A program made the translations under genes and the position numbers. Positions 1 through 6,575 of a stretch of DNA of 7,647 nucleotides are shown here, piece after piece. A model generated the notes under the pieces. That model did no database searches. It was not told the DNA's origin and worked only from the letters and a program-made list of their open reading frames with translations. The stretch is from Candidatus Dojkabacteria bacterium (GTDB lineage Bacteria; Patescibacteriota; Dojkabacteria; GCA-002793355): positions 1 through 7,647 of the forward strand of contig JALVLD010000159.1 in assembly GCA_027033525.1 (NCBI GenBank), written 5' to 3'. Within the stretch, counting starts at the first letter, position 1, and the number at the start of each line of letters is the position of its first letter.

Positions 1-239
1 TTGCTGAGCCGGCCTAATTTATTTGAGCTTATAGAATTAAACGACCCCAACGTTTTTAAAGATAGTATTTTATTAACTTGTAAATAAGCATTTTGGGGAT
101 TGGTTGAATTTTTTAATTTTATAATGATTCTTTTTGCAGGTGGGTGTAAAACATTGGCAGCTTTGATTCGTGGAATTTTTAGGGTAAATATACTGAAGAT
201 AGCTAATACAACAAGTCCCCAGTTACGTACTTTCTCCAT
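1..239 (-). CDS. N-terminal part of a putative exported protein (cut by window edge)
   Basis: An open frame on the minus strand starts at the ATG at 239 and runs 79 codons without a stop to the left window edge, so the C-terminal part is missing. Residues 1-6 (MEKVRN) are charged, residues 7-20 form a hydrophobic core (WGLVVLAIFSIFTL), and a possible signal peptidase site follows near IKAAN at 25-29. This looks like a Sec signal peptide or an N-terminal membrane anchor. The next segment, around residues 36-43 (KRIIIKLK), resembles the first strand of the inhibitor-I9 type propeptide found in secreted subtilisin-like proteases, but this is too short to assign. A well-placed extended -10 promoter ends 6 nt before the ATG, which supports both the gene and its start and implies a leaderless mRNA. 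Any exported lysine-rich protein would fit equally well. No catalytic residue is within the window. Confidence 0.62.
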   Translation of the reverse strand, partial: MEKVRNWGLVVLAIFSIFTLKIPRIKAANVLHPPAKRIIIKLKNSTNPQNAYLQVNKILSLKTLGSFNSISSNKLGRLS

Positions 240-245
240 TGAACG

Positions 246-274
246 ATTATAACAACAAATAAATGTATGAGCAA
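246..274 (-). promoter_or_regulatory. Sigma70-type promoter of the exported-protein gene (extended -10, leaderless)
   Basis: Read on the minus strand, a perfect TATAAT (251-246) is preceded by TGT, giving the extended -10 form TGnTATAAT. TTGCTC lies 17 nt upstream (274-269) as a moderate -35. Only 6 nt (CGTTCA) separate the -10 from the ATG at 239, so transcription should begin at or beside the start codon. Confidence 0.65.
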
Positions 275-282
275 AATTTATT

Positions 283-291
283 TGCTACAAT
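283..291 (+). promoter_or_regulatory. Extended -10 promoter of the HAD phosphatase / galE operon
   Basis: TGCTACAAT is an extended -10 (TGn + TACAAT at 286-291). No convincing -35 is visible, which is common for extended -10 promoters. The hexamer is followed by exactly 6 nt (ATTTAC) and then the ATG at 298, so the transcript is probably leaderless. It diverges from the promoter at 246-274, and the two share the 58-bp spacer. Confidence 0.6.
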
Positions 292-297
292 ATTTAC

Positions 298-1116
298 ATG
301 CTGCAAGATAGCACCAAACAATACATCCTCCTTTCCTTTGATGTTGATGATACTGTTGCAGAAAGCAAACAAAAAATGCCGGAAAAGATGGTAAAATTAT
401 TTGCAAAGCTTATTTTAAAATATAAAATTCATTTTATTAGTGGTGGAAAATATTCTTTAATGGTTGCAAATACTATTAGTCCAATAATAAAAGAATTTTT
501 GCAGGATTCAAATTCACTTAAGCCTTTAGAAAATATTTATTTTTCTCCAACTGTAGGTGCAGCACTTTATTTTATTGATACAAAGTTTTTTGCAAAAAAT
601 AATTATACAGCCCCCGAGTGTCCTTGTTATATACAGGTTTATGCTAAAAAAATTTCTTTAAAAGAATTTAAACGTATTAAAGAAGTTTTTGATAAAGTAC
701 TCCGTCAATTTGATTTTATCCCAAAACAAACATATGGGGAGCAGTTAGAATACAGAGAAACTACGGTTGCTTTTTCTGCCCTTGGCCAAGAAGCACCTGT
801 AGAAAAGAAAAAACCTTTTGATCCAGATAAAACTAAGCGTAAATTAATTGTGGAAGCCCTTAAACCTTTATTACCAGAATATCATATACAAATAGGTGGT
901 TCTACAACTATAGATATTATGCAAAAAGGAATTAGTAAAGGAATGGGCGTAGGGCGTTTAGTAGAATTTTTAGGGATTCCTAAAGATAGTGTCTTATTTT
1001 TTGGAGATAGTATTTTTGAAGGTGGTAACGATTATTCTGTATATGAAGCTGGCTTCGATGTTGTTAAAGTAAAAAATTGGCAAGATACATATAAATATTT
1101 GCAACAATTAATATAA
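298..1116 (+). CDS. Phosphomannomutase-like HAD-IIB phosphatase/phosphomutase
   Basis: The 272-residue product has the HAD layout. Motif I is DVDDT at residues 15-19, giving the nucleophile Asp15 and general acid/base Asp17. Motif II is the Ser in FISGG (46-50). Motif IV is GDSIFEGGND at 236-245, the Mg-binding acidic cluster. The closest family in memory is the eukaryotic-type phosphomannomutase (PMM): the ending FFGD....GGND matches human PMM2, as does IGGSTTIDIM (199-208; PMM2 has IGGQISFDVF). EYRETTVAFSALG (151-163) aligns with the PMM cap segment EFRNGMLNVSPIG, although not all substrate-binding arginines are kept. It probably acts in the cytoplasm on a hexose or mannose phosphate; mutase versus plain phosphatase cannot be settled by eye. 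The start is fixed by the promoter 6 nt upstream. galE follows after 12 nt, suggesting a shared transcript for nucleotide-sugar supply. Confidence 0.85.
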   Translation: MLQDSTKQYILLSFDVDDTVAESKQKMPEKMVKLFAKLILKYKIHFISGGKYSLMVANTISPIIKEFLQDSNSLKPLENIYFSPTVGAALYFIDTKFFAKNNYTAPECPCYIQVYAKKISLKEFKRIKEVFDKVLRQFDFIPKQTYGEQLEYRETTVAFSALGQEAPVEKKKPFDPDKTKRKLIVEALKPLLPEYHIQIGGSTTIDIMQKGISKGMGVGRLVEFLGIPKDSVLFFGDSIFEGGNDYSVYEAGFDVVKVKNWQDTYKYLQQLI

Positions 1117-1128
1117 AAATAAACAAAC

Positions 1129-2109
1129 ATGAAAAAATTTTTTATTGTTGGAGGTGCAGGATATATAGGATCGCATGTAGTAAAACTTATTGGAGAGCAA
1201 ATAAAAGATGCAGAAATTTTAGTTTTTGATAATTTAAGTAATGGCCATAAAGATGCTGTTTTGTACGGCAATATTATACAGGGAGATGTACGTAATTACG
1301 AAGAATTATATAAAGCTATAAAAAAATTTAAACCAGATATTGTTTTAGATTTTGCTTCACTTATAATTGTGCCCGAGAGTGTAGAAAAACCACTAGAATA
1401 CTATGAAGTTAATACAATGGGAGTACTTAACTTACTAAAAGCTATGCGAGATGCTGGTATTTATAAGTTGATATTTTCTTCTACTGCAGCTGTATATGGT
1501 AATCCTAAAAAAGTGCCTATACCAGAAGATGCTCCTTTAAAACCTATTAATCCTTATGGCAAAAGTAAGCTTATGGCAGAAGAGCTAATTAAAGATGCTT
1601 CTGTTGCTTATAGTATTCAATATGGAATATTGCGTTATTTTAATGTTGCAGGTGCAAGTCCAGATTTAAAAATTGGAGACAAACATAACACTACAAGCCA
1701 TTTAATTCCAATTGTACTTCAAACAGCTTTAGGTATCCGTCCCAAAATGCAGATTTATGGTACAGATTATCCAACACACGATGGTACTGCTATACGGGAT
1801 TATATACATGTTATGGATTTGGCAGATATACATTTAAAATTAATTGATTATTTATTTGAATCCGGCAAGTCAGATATATTTAATTGTGGTTATGGACGTG
1901 GATTTTCTGTTAAAGAAGTAATCAATGCTGCTAAAAAGGTTGTAGGAAAAGATTTCAAAGTAGAAAATGCTAATAGGCGTGCAGGGGATCCGCCTATTTT
2001 AGTAGCAGATTCTTCTAAATTGCAAAAAACTTTAAATTGGAAACCAAAATACAACAATATAGAAACAATAATAGAACATGCATATAAATTTATGCTAAAA
2101 AATTTTTAA
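1129..2109 (+). CDS. galE: UDP-glucose 4-epimerase family protein (SDR)
   Basis: This 326-residue extended short-chain dehydrogenase/reductase interconverts UDP-glucose and UDP-galactose, or an N-acetylated equivalent, using bound NAD. Visible landmarks are the Rossmann motif GGAGYIG (8-14), acidic DNLSNGH (34-40) at the adenosine-ribose strand, the active-site segment SSTAAVYG (117-124) with Thr119 where E. coli has Ser124, the catalytic YxxxK (Tyr143, Lys147), RYFNVAGA (169-176), and RDYIHVMDLAD (223-233). RRAGDPPILVAD (283-294) binds the UDP end. The length is close to the usual ~340. Where E. coli GalE has Tyr299, this protein appears to have Leu291, so sugar specificity should not be assumed. 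The gene lies 12 nt after the phosphomannomutase-like gene, with no Shine-Dalgarno before its ATG, and is probably co-transcribed with it. Its TAA overlaps the stop of the convergent gene. The family call is firm; the substrate is inferred. Confidence 0.93.
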   Translation: MKKFFIVGGAGYIGSHVVKLIGEQIKDAEILVFDNLSNGHKDAVLYGNIIQGDVRNYEELYKAIKKFKPDIVLDFASLIIVPESVEKPLEYYEVNTMGVLNLLKAMRDAGIYKLIFSSTAAVYGNPKKVPIPEDAPLKPINPYGKSKLMAEELIKDASVAYSIQYGILRYFNVAGASPDLKIGDKHNTTSHLIPIVLQTALGIRPKMQIYGTDYPTHDGTAIRDYIHVMDLADIHLKLIDYLFESGKSDIFNCGYGRGFSVKEVINAAKKVVGKDFKVENANRRAGDPPILVADSSKLQKTLNWKPKYNNIETIIEHAYKFMLKNF

Positions 2110-2555
2110 GTATTATTAGTTATTTTATACTTAGCAAGTATTTCTAAAGCCTTTTTAGGCTCTGTGTAAGGCATAAGTACTGTTACTTCTTTTTGAGCAT
2201 TATCGGCAAGTAGGATCTTGAAAGTGATTTTTTTACTTAACCAAGAATTTTTAATTTCAGTAATTTTTGTTTTACTCCAAGGATAAAATTGAAGATCATA
2301 GAAATCAAAAAAGGCAGAAATAGATATTACAAAGATTCCTTTTTCAGTAATTGCAACGGCCCACATGTATTTTTTTACAAAAAAGGATACAATAAGAGCT
2401 CCTAATGCACCCAGTAAACTCACAAAATATAAAAAACGTTGCCCTTTAGGAGTAAGACCAATTAAAATCGCTAGAGGCTGATTAGAATAACCTGCTTCTT
2501 GTAATTTTCTCTTAAAATCTTTTGCTAGGGATTTTTTAGTTGCAAATAGTCTCAT
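2106..2555 (-). CDS. Small single-pass membrane protein, possibly with a bacterial PH-like domain
   Basis: The 149-residue protein has a basic N-terminus (about residues 1-25), one strong hydrophobic segment at 41-60 (FLYFVSLLGALGALIVSFFV) and a strand-rich C-terminal part (65-149). In that part, AITEKGIFVIS and YPWSKTKITEIKN recall the strand pattern of bacterial PH-like domains (TxxGIxxxx followed by IPxxxIxxI). No enzyme motif is visible. The likely location is the inner membrane with the C-terminal domain on the cytoplasmic side, but topology is inferred only from positive charges flanking the segment. A clear promoter (TTGACC-16-TATACT) ends 6 nt before the ATG, so the gene looks independently expressed from a leaderless mRNA. 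It converges on galE, and the two stop codons share TTAA at 2106-2109, leaving no room for a terminator between them. The function is unknown. Confidence 0.75.
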   Translation of the reverse strand: MRLFATKKSLAKDFKRKLQEAGYSNQPLAILIGLTPKGQRFLYFVSLLGALGALIVSFFVKKYMWAVAITEKGIFVISISAFFDFYDLQFYPWSKTKITEIKNSWLSKKITFKILLADNAQKEVTVLMPYTEPKKALEILAKYKITNNT

Positions 2556-2561
2556 ATATTA

Positions 2562-2589
2562 AGTATATCAATTACGAGTTACCGGTCAA
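2562..2589 (-). promoter_or_regulatory. Sigma70-type promoter of the small membrane protein gene
   Basis: On the minus strand, TTGACC (2589-2584), a 16-nt spacer and TATACT (2567-2562) form a near-consensus promoter. TGA before the hexamer also makes it an extended -10. The -10 is followed by 6 nt (TAATAT) and the ATG at 2555, which again predicts a leaderless message. It occupies the left end of the 2556-2774 spacer. Confidence 0.7.
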
Positions 2590-2715
2590 CTTGCCTTTTT
2601 ATGTTCTACTTTGTGCAATAGGGTTATGGGGAGATTTTACTATTGTATTTGTCGGGCAAAAGGAGAGGGGAGTATGTAGAAAAGCCCTAAAGTTTTAAAT
2701 TTCTTACTCTTTAAA

Positions 2716-2744
2716 TTGCGACATTTATAATAATTCTGTAAAAT
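2716..2744 (+). promoter_or_regulatory. Probable sigma70-type promoter of valS
   Basis: TTGCGA (2716-2721), a 17-nt spacer and TAAAAT (2739-2744) form a plausible promoter. It would start transcription near 2751, about 24 nt before the valS ATG. A perfect TATAAT at 2726-2731 is an alternative -10 but lacks a good -35. No T-box or other riboswitch could be recognised in the rest of the spacer (about 2590-2715), and I see no gene there. Confidence 0.5.
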
Positions 2745-2774
2745 ATATGCAATTTTAAGATAAGTTTGAAATAT

Positions 2775-5700
2775 ATGCTACCTAAAGGTCCATATAATCC
2801 ACAAGAAGAGGAACCTAAAATCCTCATATTTTGGCTAGATAATAAATTTTATAAACCAGAATACGATCCTGACAAAGACAAGGTTGTTTCTTTTGAAGAG
2901 ATGTTAAAAGACAAACGACCTACTTTCTGCATTATTAATCCACCACCAAATGCATATGGTAGACCCCACTTAGGTAATGTATCAGGTTATGCTTATCAAG
3001 ATCTACTTTTGCGTTATTACCGTATGAAAGGTTACAAAGTATATGGCCAGCCGGGTAAAGACCATGCAGGCATTCAAGGAGAAATCGTAGTTTTGCGTGA
3101 ATATTTTAGACCGCAGGGTAAATTCAAAGCAAATATGACACGCGATGAGTTTTACCGCGAAACATACGAATATTTTATGAAGATAAAGGAACAAGCCAAA
3201 AAAGACGAACAACGAATCGGACTTTCTAGTGATTTTGATAGGGATGTATTTACACTAGATCCAGAAATCGTAGATATTGTACTTGATACATTCATAAAAC
3301 TTTACAGAGACGGGTATGTTTACAAAGGCGTAAGAATTGTAAACTGGTGTCCTAGTTGTCAAACTGCACTTGCAGATATTGATACAGAACCAAAGGAACG
3401 CTCTACAGATTTTGTGTATATAAAATACCCACTTATCCCGGAAGATGCAAATATTTTTGAGTTAAAACTTCCCTACGCTGATTTAGATTCTTTGCAAAAA
3501 AATAAAAAATTAAATATAGATCTTTCTTTACTTGGCAACCAAAAAAATAAAATAAAGATAAATGATTTTGTAATTCTAGAAGCTAGCGAGCCTGAGTATC
3601 ACAAAATGCGTTTACCTTCTTTGGTTGCAAATATTAAAGAAGATAAAGTAGAACTAAAACCATTAGATTCTAGTTTTTGGCAAGCCAAATACCCGTTACT
3701 TATTGGAACTAGTAGTAAATTTAAGCAAGGCTTATTTAAGTCTCAATTAGAAGATTTAGGTTTAAAAATTATAACCGTAGATAAGCCACTTGAGATTCGA
3801 GAAGGCGAAACTTCACTTATAGAAAATGCAAAAGCTAAAGCTCTTGCTTATTCTAAAGCATATCCAAACGCTTTAGTTATTGCTAATGATGGTGGTGCAG
3901 AAATCCCTTATTTAGGCAAAAAATGGAATAAGGTTTTAACCAAACGCTTAGTAGGAGGTGATAAAGCTTCATACAAAGAAAGAGCTCAAGCTTTATTAGA
4001 ACTTATGAAAGATGTTCCCAAAGATAAGCGAACTGTTTATTGGGAAGGTGCTTATGCTGTTGCTTTAAATGGAGAAATCTTGTTTGCAAAATCTTACAAA
4101 GAAGAGCCTGGAATAATAACAACCAAGCTACATCCAGGTATAGAAAAAAGCACAGGAGATTGGCTTGGATACATTTGGTATTATCCCCAACTAGAGAAAT
4201 ACTCATTTGAATTAACAGATTCAGACAAAGTAAAGCTTAATTGGGCAATAATTCAATTTAAGAAAGATCTTTTAGCATTTTTATTTGAGAAAGGAATAAT
4301 TAATTATGTAACTGTGGCAACTACTCGTCCTGAAACAATGCTAGGAGATACAGCAGTAGTTGTAAATCCAGACGATATTAGATATCAAGCTTTAATTGGA
4401 AGAAAAGTTTTATTGCCTTTAGTTTGGAGGCCAATACCAATAATTACAGATCCTATTGTAGATAAAAATTTAGGTACAGGTGCTCTAAAACTTACACCAG
4501 CACATGCCTATGAGGATTATCAAATAATGCTCAATTGGAACAAGAACACTAAAAAAGATCCAGATGCACAAATTGATTATATTAATGTCATAGATAAACA
4601 AGCTAAAATAGTAGGCCCAACAGGGAAATATTTTGGGCTTAGTACAACAGAAGCTAAAGAGCAAGTTGTAAAAGATTTGCAAGCCTTAAAATTAGTTAGC
4701 AAGATTGAAACCAAAAAACAATTTGTACAAGTATGTGAAAGATGCAAAACAGTTATTGAACCTCAAATGTCATCTCAATGGTTTATTGATGTAAGTCAGA
4801 TTAAAAAGCCAGCAATCGAAGTCGTAGAAAAAGGAGAGATTAAAATTCATCCCAAAAACATGACTAAAGTATACCTTGATTGGATGTACAATTTACGCGA
4901 TTGGCCAATTAGCCGTAGCTTGTGGTGGGGTTACAGATTCCCAGTTTGGTATAAAGGTAAAGTAGAAGAAAAAATAGACGAAAACGGTAAAGTCATTACG
5001 TACATAGATGGCACGCCTGTAAAAGATTTTAAAGAAGCTGAAGAAAAAGGTCTTGCAAAAATCTCTAAAAAATCTCCGGGAAAAGGCTGGATCCAAAGTG
5101 ATTACGTATTTGATACATGGTTTAGCTCTGGCCAATGGCCATTTGCAACATTAATGAAATTTAAACTTTTTGACAAATTCTACCCTACTCAGGTAATGGA
5201 AACAGGATACGATATCCTTAAATGGTGGGTATCAAGAATGGTAATGTTAGGACTATATCGAACTGGTAAAATCCCATTTGAACACGTATATCTCCATGGT
5301 TTAATCAAATCCTTTGATGGGCAGAAAATGAGCAAGAGTAAAGGGAATGTTGTTTACCCGCATGAGCTTATTGAAAAATACGGAGCAGACGTATTAAGAC
5401 TCTTCTATATTGTAGGCAACAAAGCTGGCGCCAATTACCAAATAACCCATGATAAACTTGAGGGCAATAAACGTTTCTTAAACAAGCTTTGGAATGCAAG
5501 TAAGTTCGTGCTTTTTAATATAGAAGAAGTCAAAGATAAACTCCCACAACTTAAACCTCAGGAATTAAAACTCTCTGCAGACGACAAAAAGATGGTTAAG
5601 GAAGTAGACAAAATAGCAGAGAGAGTCAAAAAATACATAGAATCCTTTAAATTCGGAATTATAGCTGTAGATCTGCGCCAGCATTTCTGGGAAATATTCT

Positions 5701-5936
5701 GTGATTGGTATTTAGAAATAGTAAAACCAAGACTTTACACTAAGGATAAAAATGGAAATCCAATAGAATACGACAAAGACGATAGACTTGCAGCTCAATG
5801 GACATTGTACTATGCTTTGCAAAAATACTTAAAGATACTACATCCATACATACCGTTTATAACCGAACGAATTTGGCAAGAGATGCCAAAAGGCAAAGGC
5901 GATCACAGAAGCTTAATGTTTAGTCGGTGGGAGTAG
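2775..5936 (+). CDS. valS: Valine-tRNA ligase with an ITPase-like insertion in the CP1 editing domain
   Basis: This class I synthetase charges tRNA-Val. Numbering from the ATG at 2775 (1053 residues): HLGN at 65-68 is the HIGH-motif variant, and DHAGI (96-100) is characteristic of ValRS. Cysteine pairs CPSC (192-195) and CERC (654-657) flank CP1 as a likely zinc site. The editing core begins TTRPETMLGDTAV (516-528), with GTGALKLTPAHAYEDY at 567-582. WFSSGQWPF (782-790) and KMSKSKGN (851-858) complete the catalytic domain, and the anticodon-binding domain spans about 900-1050. Between YIKYPL (215-220) and YVTVATTRPET (511 onward) lie about 290 extra residues where E. coli has about 15; residues 307-505 resemble a Ham1/RdgB NTP pyrophosphatase. 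The protein stops about 25 residues after FITERIW, so it lacks the C-terminal coiled-coil arm. A TTG nine bases upstream is in frame but less likely than the ATG. No Shine-Dalgarno is visible. Confidence 0.95.
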   Translation: MLPKGPYNPQEEEPKILIFWLDNKFYKPEYDPDKDKVVSFEEMLKDKRPTFCIINPPPNAYGRPHLGNVSGYAYQDLLLRYYRMKGYKVYGQPGKDHAGIQGEIVVLREYFRPQGKFKANMTRDEFYRETYEYFMKIKEQAKKDEQRIGLSSDFDRDVFTLDPEIVDIVLDTFIKLYRDGYVYKGVRIVNWCPSCQTALADIDTEPKERSTDFVYIKYPLIPEDANIFELKLPYADLDSLQKNKKLNIDLSLLGNQKNKIKINDFVILEASEPEYHKMRLPSLVANIKEDKVELKPLDSSFWQAKYPLLIGTSSKFKQGLFKSQLEDLGLKIITVDKPLEIREGETSLIENAKAKALAYSKAYPNALVIANDGGAEIPYLGKKWNKVLTKRLVGGDKASYKERAQALLELMKDVPKDKRTVYWEGAYAVALNGEILFAKSYKEEPGIITTKLHPGIEKSTGDWLGYIWYYPQLEKYSFELTDSDKVKLNWAIIQFKKDLLAFLFEKGIINYVTVATTRPETMLGDTAVVVNPDDIRYQALIGRKVLLPLVWRPIPIITDPIVDKNLGTGALKLTPAHAYEDYQIMLNWNKNTKKDPDAQIDYINVIDKQAKIVGPTGKYFGLSTTEAKEQVVKDLQALKLVSKIETKKQFVQVCERCKTVIEPQMSSQWFIDVSQIKKPAIEVVEKGEIKIHPKNMTKVYLDWMYNLRDWPISRSLWWGYRFPVWYKGKVEEKIDENGKVITYIDGTPVKDFKEAEEKGLAKISKKSPGKGWIQSDYVFDTWFSSGQWPFATLMKFKLFDKFYPTQVMETGYDILKWWVSRMVMLGLYRTGKIPFEHVYLHGLIKSFDGQKMSKSKGNVVYPHELIEKYGADVLRLFYIVGNKAGANYQITHDKLEGNKRFLNKLWNASKFVLFNIEEVKDKLPQLKPQELKLSADDKKMVKEVDKIAERVKKYIESFKFGIIAVDLRQHFWEIFCDWYLEIVKPRLYTKDKNGNPIEYDKDDRLAAQWTLYYALQKYLKILHPYIPFITERIWQEMPKGKGDHRSLMFSRWE
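3435..3692 (+). other. First part of the ValRS insertion, unassigned
   Basis: Residues 221-306 of ValRS precede the ITPase-like domain and belong to neither it nor normal CP1. The first half is lysine- and asparagine-rich (LQKNKKLNIDLSLLGNQ) and may be a flexible linker. The second half (KINDFVILEASEPEYHKM, then EDKVELKPL) has the alternating hydrophobic pattern of short beta strands and could be a small beta domain. I do not recognise the fold. Confidence 0.5.
3693..4289 (+). other. Ham1/RdgB-type NTP pyrophosphatase-like domain embedded in ValRS
   Basis: About 200 residues (307-505 of ValRS), the usual size of an ITPase/RdgB protein, follow that family's motif order. LLIGTSSKFKQ stands where RdgB has ATGNxGKxxE. 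EGETSLIENAKAKA matches the conserved E.G.TF.ENA..KA. VIANDGGAEI matches AIADDSGL with the second Asp kept. TKRLVGGD stands for SARY.G. LLELMKDVPKDKRTVYWEGAYAVAL matches LL..M.DVP...R.A.F.C.L.L in spacing. EPGII matches the PGVI segment. Key differences are Asn replaced by Ser in the first motif, loss of the Asp of FGYDP (here WLGYIWY) and absence of the terminal SHR. The fold assignment is therefore good, but NTP hydrolysis is uncertain. The domain is in frame and joined on both sides to intact ValRS sequence. Confidence 0.82.
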
Positions 5937-5940
5937 GGAT

Positions 5941-6564
5941 TTACCATCGTTGTATGTCAAAGCCAAGATACCAGTCGTTAGTAAATGGATTTGCTGCTCC
6001 GTGTGCTGTTACTATCGCCATTGGATTACGCGTAAAAGTATATACTCTTTCTTTTATAGCCGGAGGAATGTGTGGAGCATGAAGGTGAAATACACTTTTT
6101 GCTCCTATGTGTTCATAGTGTTGAGTAACAATGGGTTTATGTGTAATAAGCCACATTTGTAATGCTATCCCAATAGCACCATTTTCTGCTGCAGGTAAAG
6201 CTAATCGTAATATCTCGGCAAAATTACCTTCATAATATGGGTGTAATATTTGTCCCACGAAAGCAGGCATCAGTGCGGTTGATATGCGACGCGGGAGAGT
6301 TGGATTTTTTATCAGATGTCTGTTGCGAGCTATTGTCAAGGTATTATTTCGTGGATTGAATCTGACAAAATTTTGGTTAAGCGCCTTATCTAACCCACCG
6401 TGATCCCTAACGATACGGTTACAAAAGTTTATAAATGTGCCGGCTGGATCTTCATCGTGTAAAGGTAGGTGTTGTTCTAGCCTGCGAAAAAGTCCAAGAG
6501 TAGTTTCCCGAATTAATGGGAATGGTTCTCTAGTTAACCTTTCGGGGCCTTTTCGTAAAAGCAT
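5941..6564 (-). CDS. Unknown protein A, paralogue of its upstream neighbour
   Basis: This 207-residue protein matches no family I can name. It has no signal peptide or clear membrane segment and is rich in His, Arg, Pro and Asn. It aligns without gaps over about 84 residues with the product of the adjacent gene (6571-7218). Shared positions include FP (15-16 versus 14-15), DPxGxFxNF at 39-47 of both, RxxP ending at residue 71, NxLxIxRxRxL at 74-84, LQMWL, PxVT and, near the end, a TxxGxxNP[FY] motif (186-194 here). Conserved Asp, Arg, Asn and Gln positions hint at a binding or catalytic site, but nothing points to a reaction. The start lies 6 nt after the neighbour's stop, so the two probably form one operon; a TATAAT 5 nt before the ATG may also give an independent leaderless transcript. 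The gene converges on valS with a 4-nt gap and has no visible terminator. Confidence 0.8.
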   Translation of the reverse strand: MLLRKGPERLTREPFPLIRETTLGLFRRLEQHLPLHDEDPAGTFINFCNRIVRDHGGLDKALNQNFVRFNPRNNTLTIARNRHLIKNPTLPRRISTALMPAFVGQILHPYYEGNFAEILRLALPAAENGAIGIALQMWLITHKPIVTQHYEHIGAKSVFHLHAPHIPPAIKERVYTFTRNPMAIVTAHGAANPFTNDWYLGFDIQRW

Positions 6565-6569
6565 AAAGA

Positions 6570-6575
6570 ATTATA
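6570..6575 (-). promoter_or_regulatory. Possible internal -10 element before unknown gene A
   Basis: A perfect TATAAT on the minus strand overlaps the stop codon of the upstream paralogue and lies 5 nt before the ATG at 6564, close to the spacing of the three leaderless promoters elsewhere in the window. There is no TGn extension and only a weak -35 candidate (TTAGAA near 6599-6594), so this may be chance. Confidence 0.3.

Noticed and set aside
2746..2757. Mini-ORF ATG CAA TTT TAA upstream of valS
   Set aside because: It is three codons long and would lie largely before the predicted transcription start; no sign of a leader peptide.
2590..2770. T-box or other leader riboswitch for valS
   Set aside because: No T-box core sequence and no stem plus T-run terminator is visible in the leader. 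The likely start near 2751 leaves too short a leader.
2766..2774. TTG start for ValRS nine bases upstream of the ATG
   Set aside because: It adds only M-K-Y before an in-frame ATG and has no ribosome-binding site of its own. The ATG at 2775 is the simpler start, although TTG cannot be excluded.
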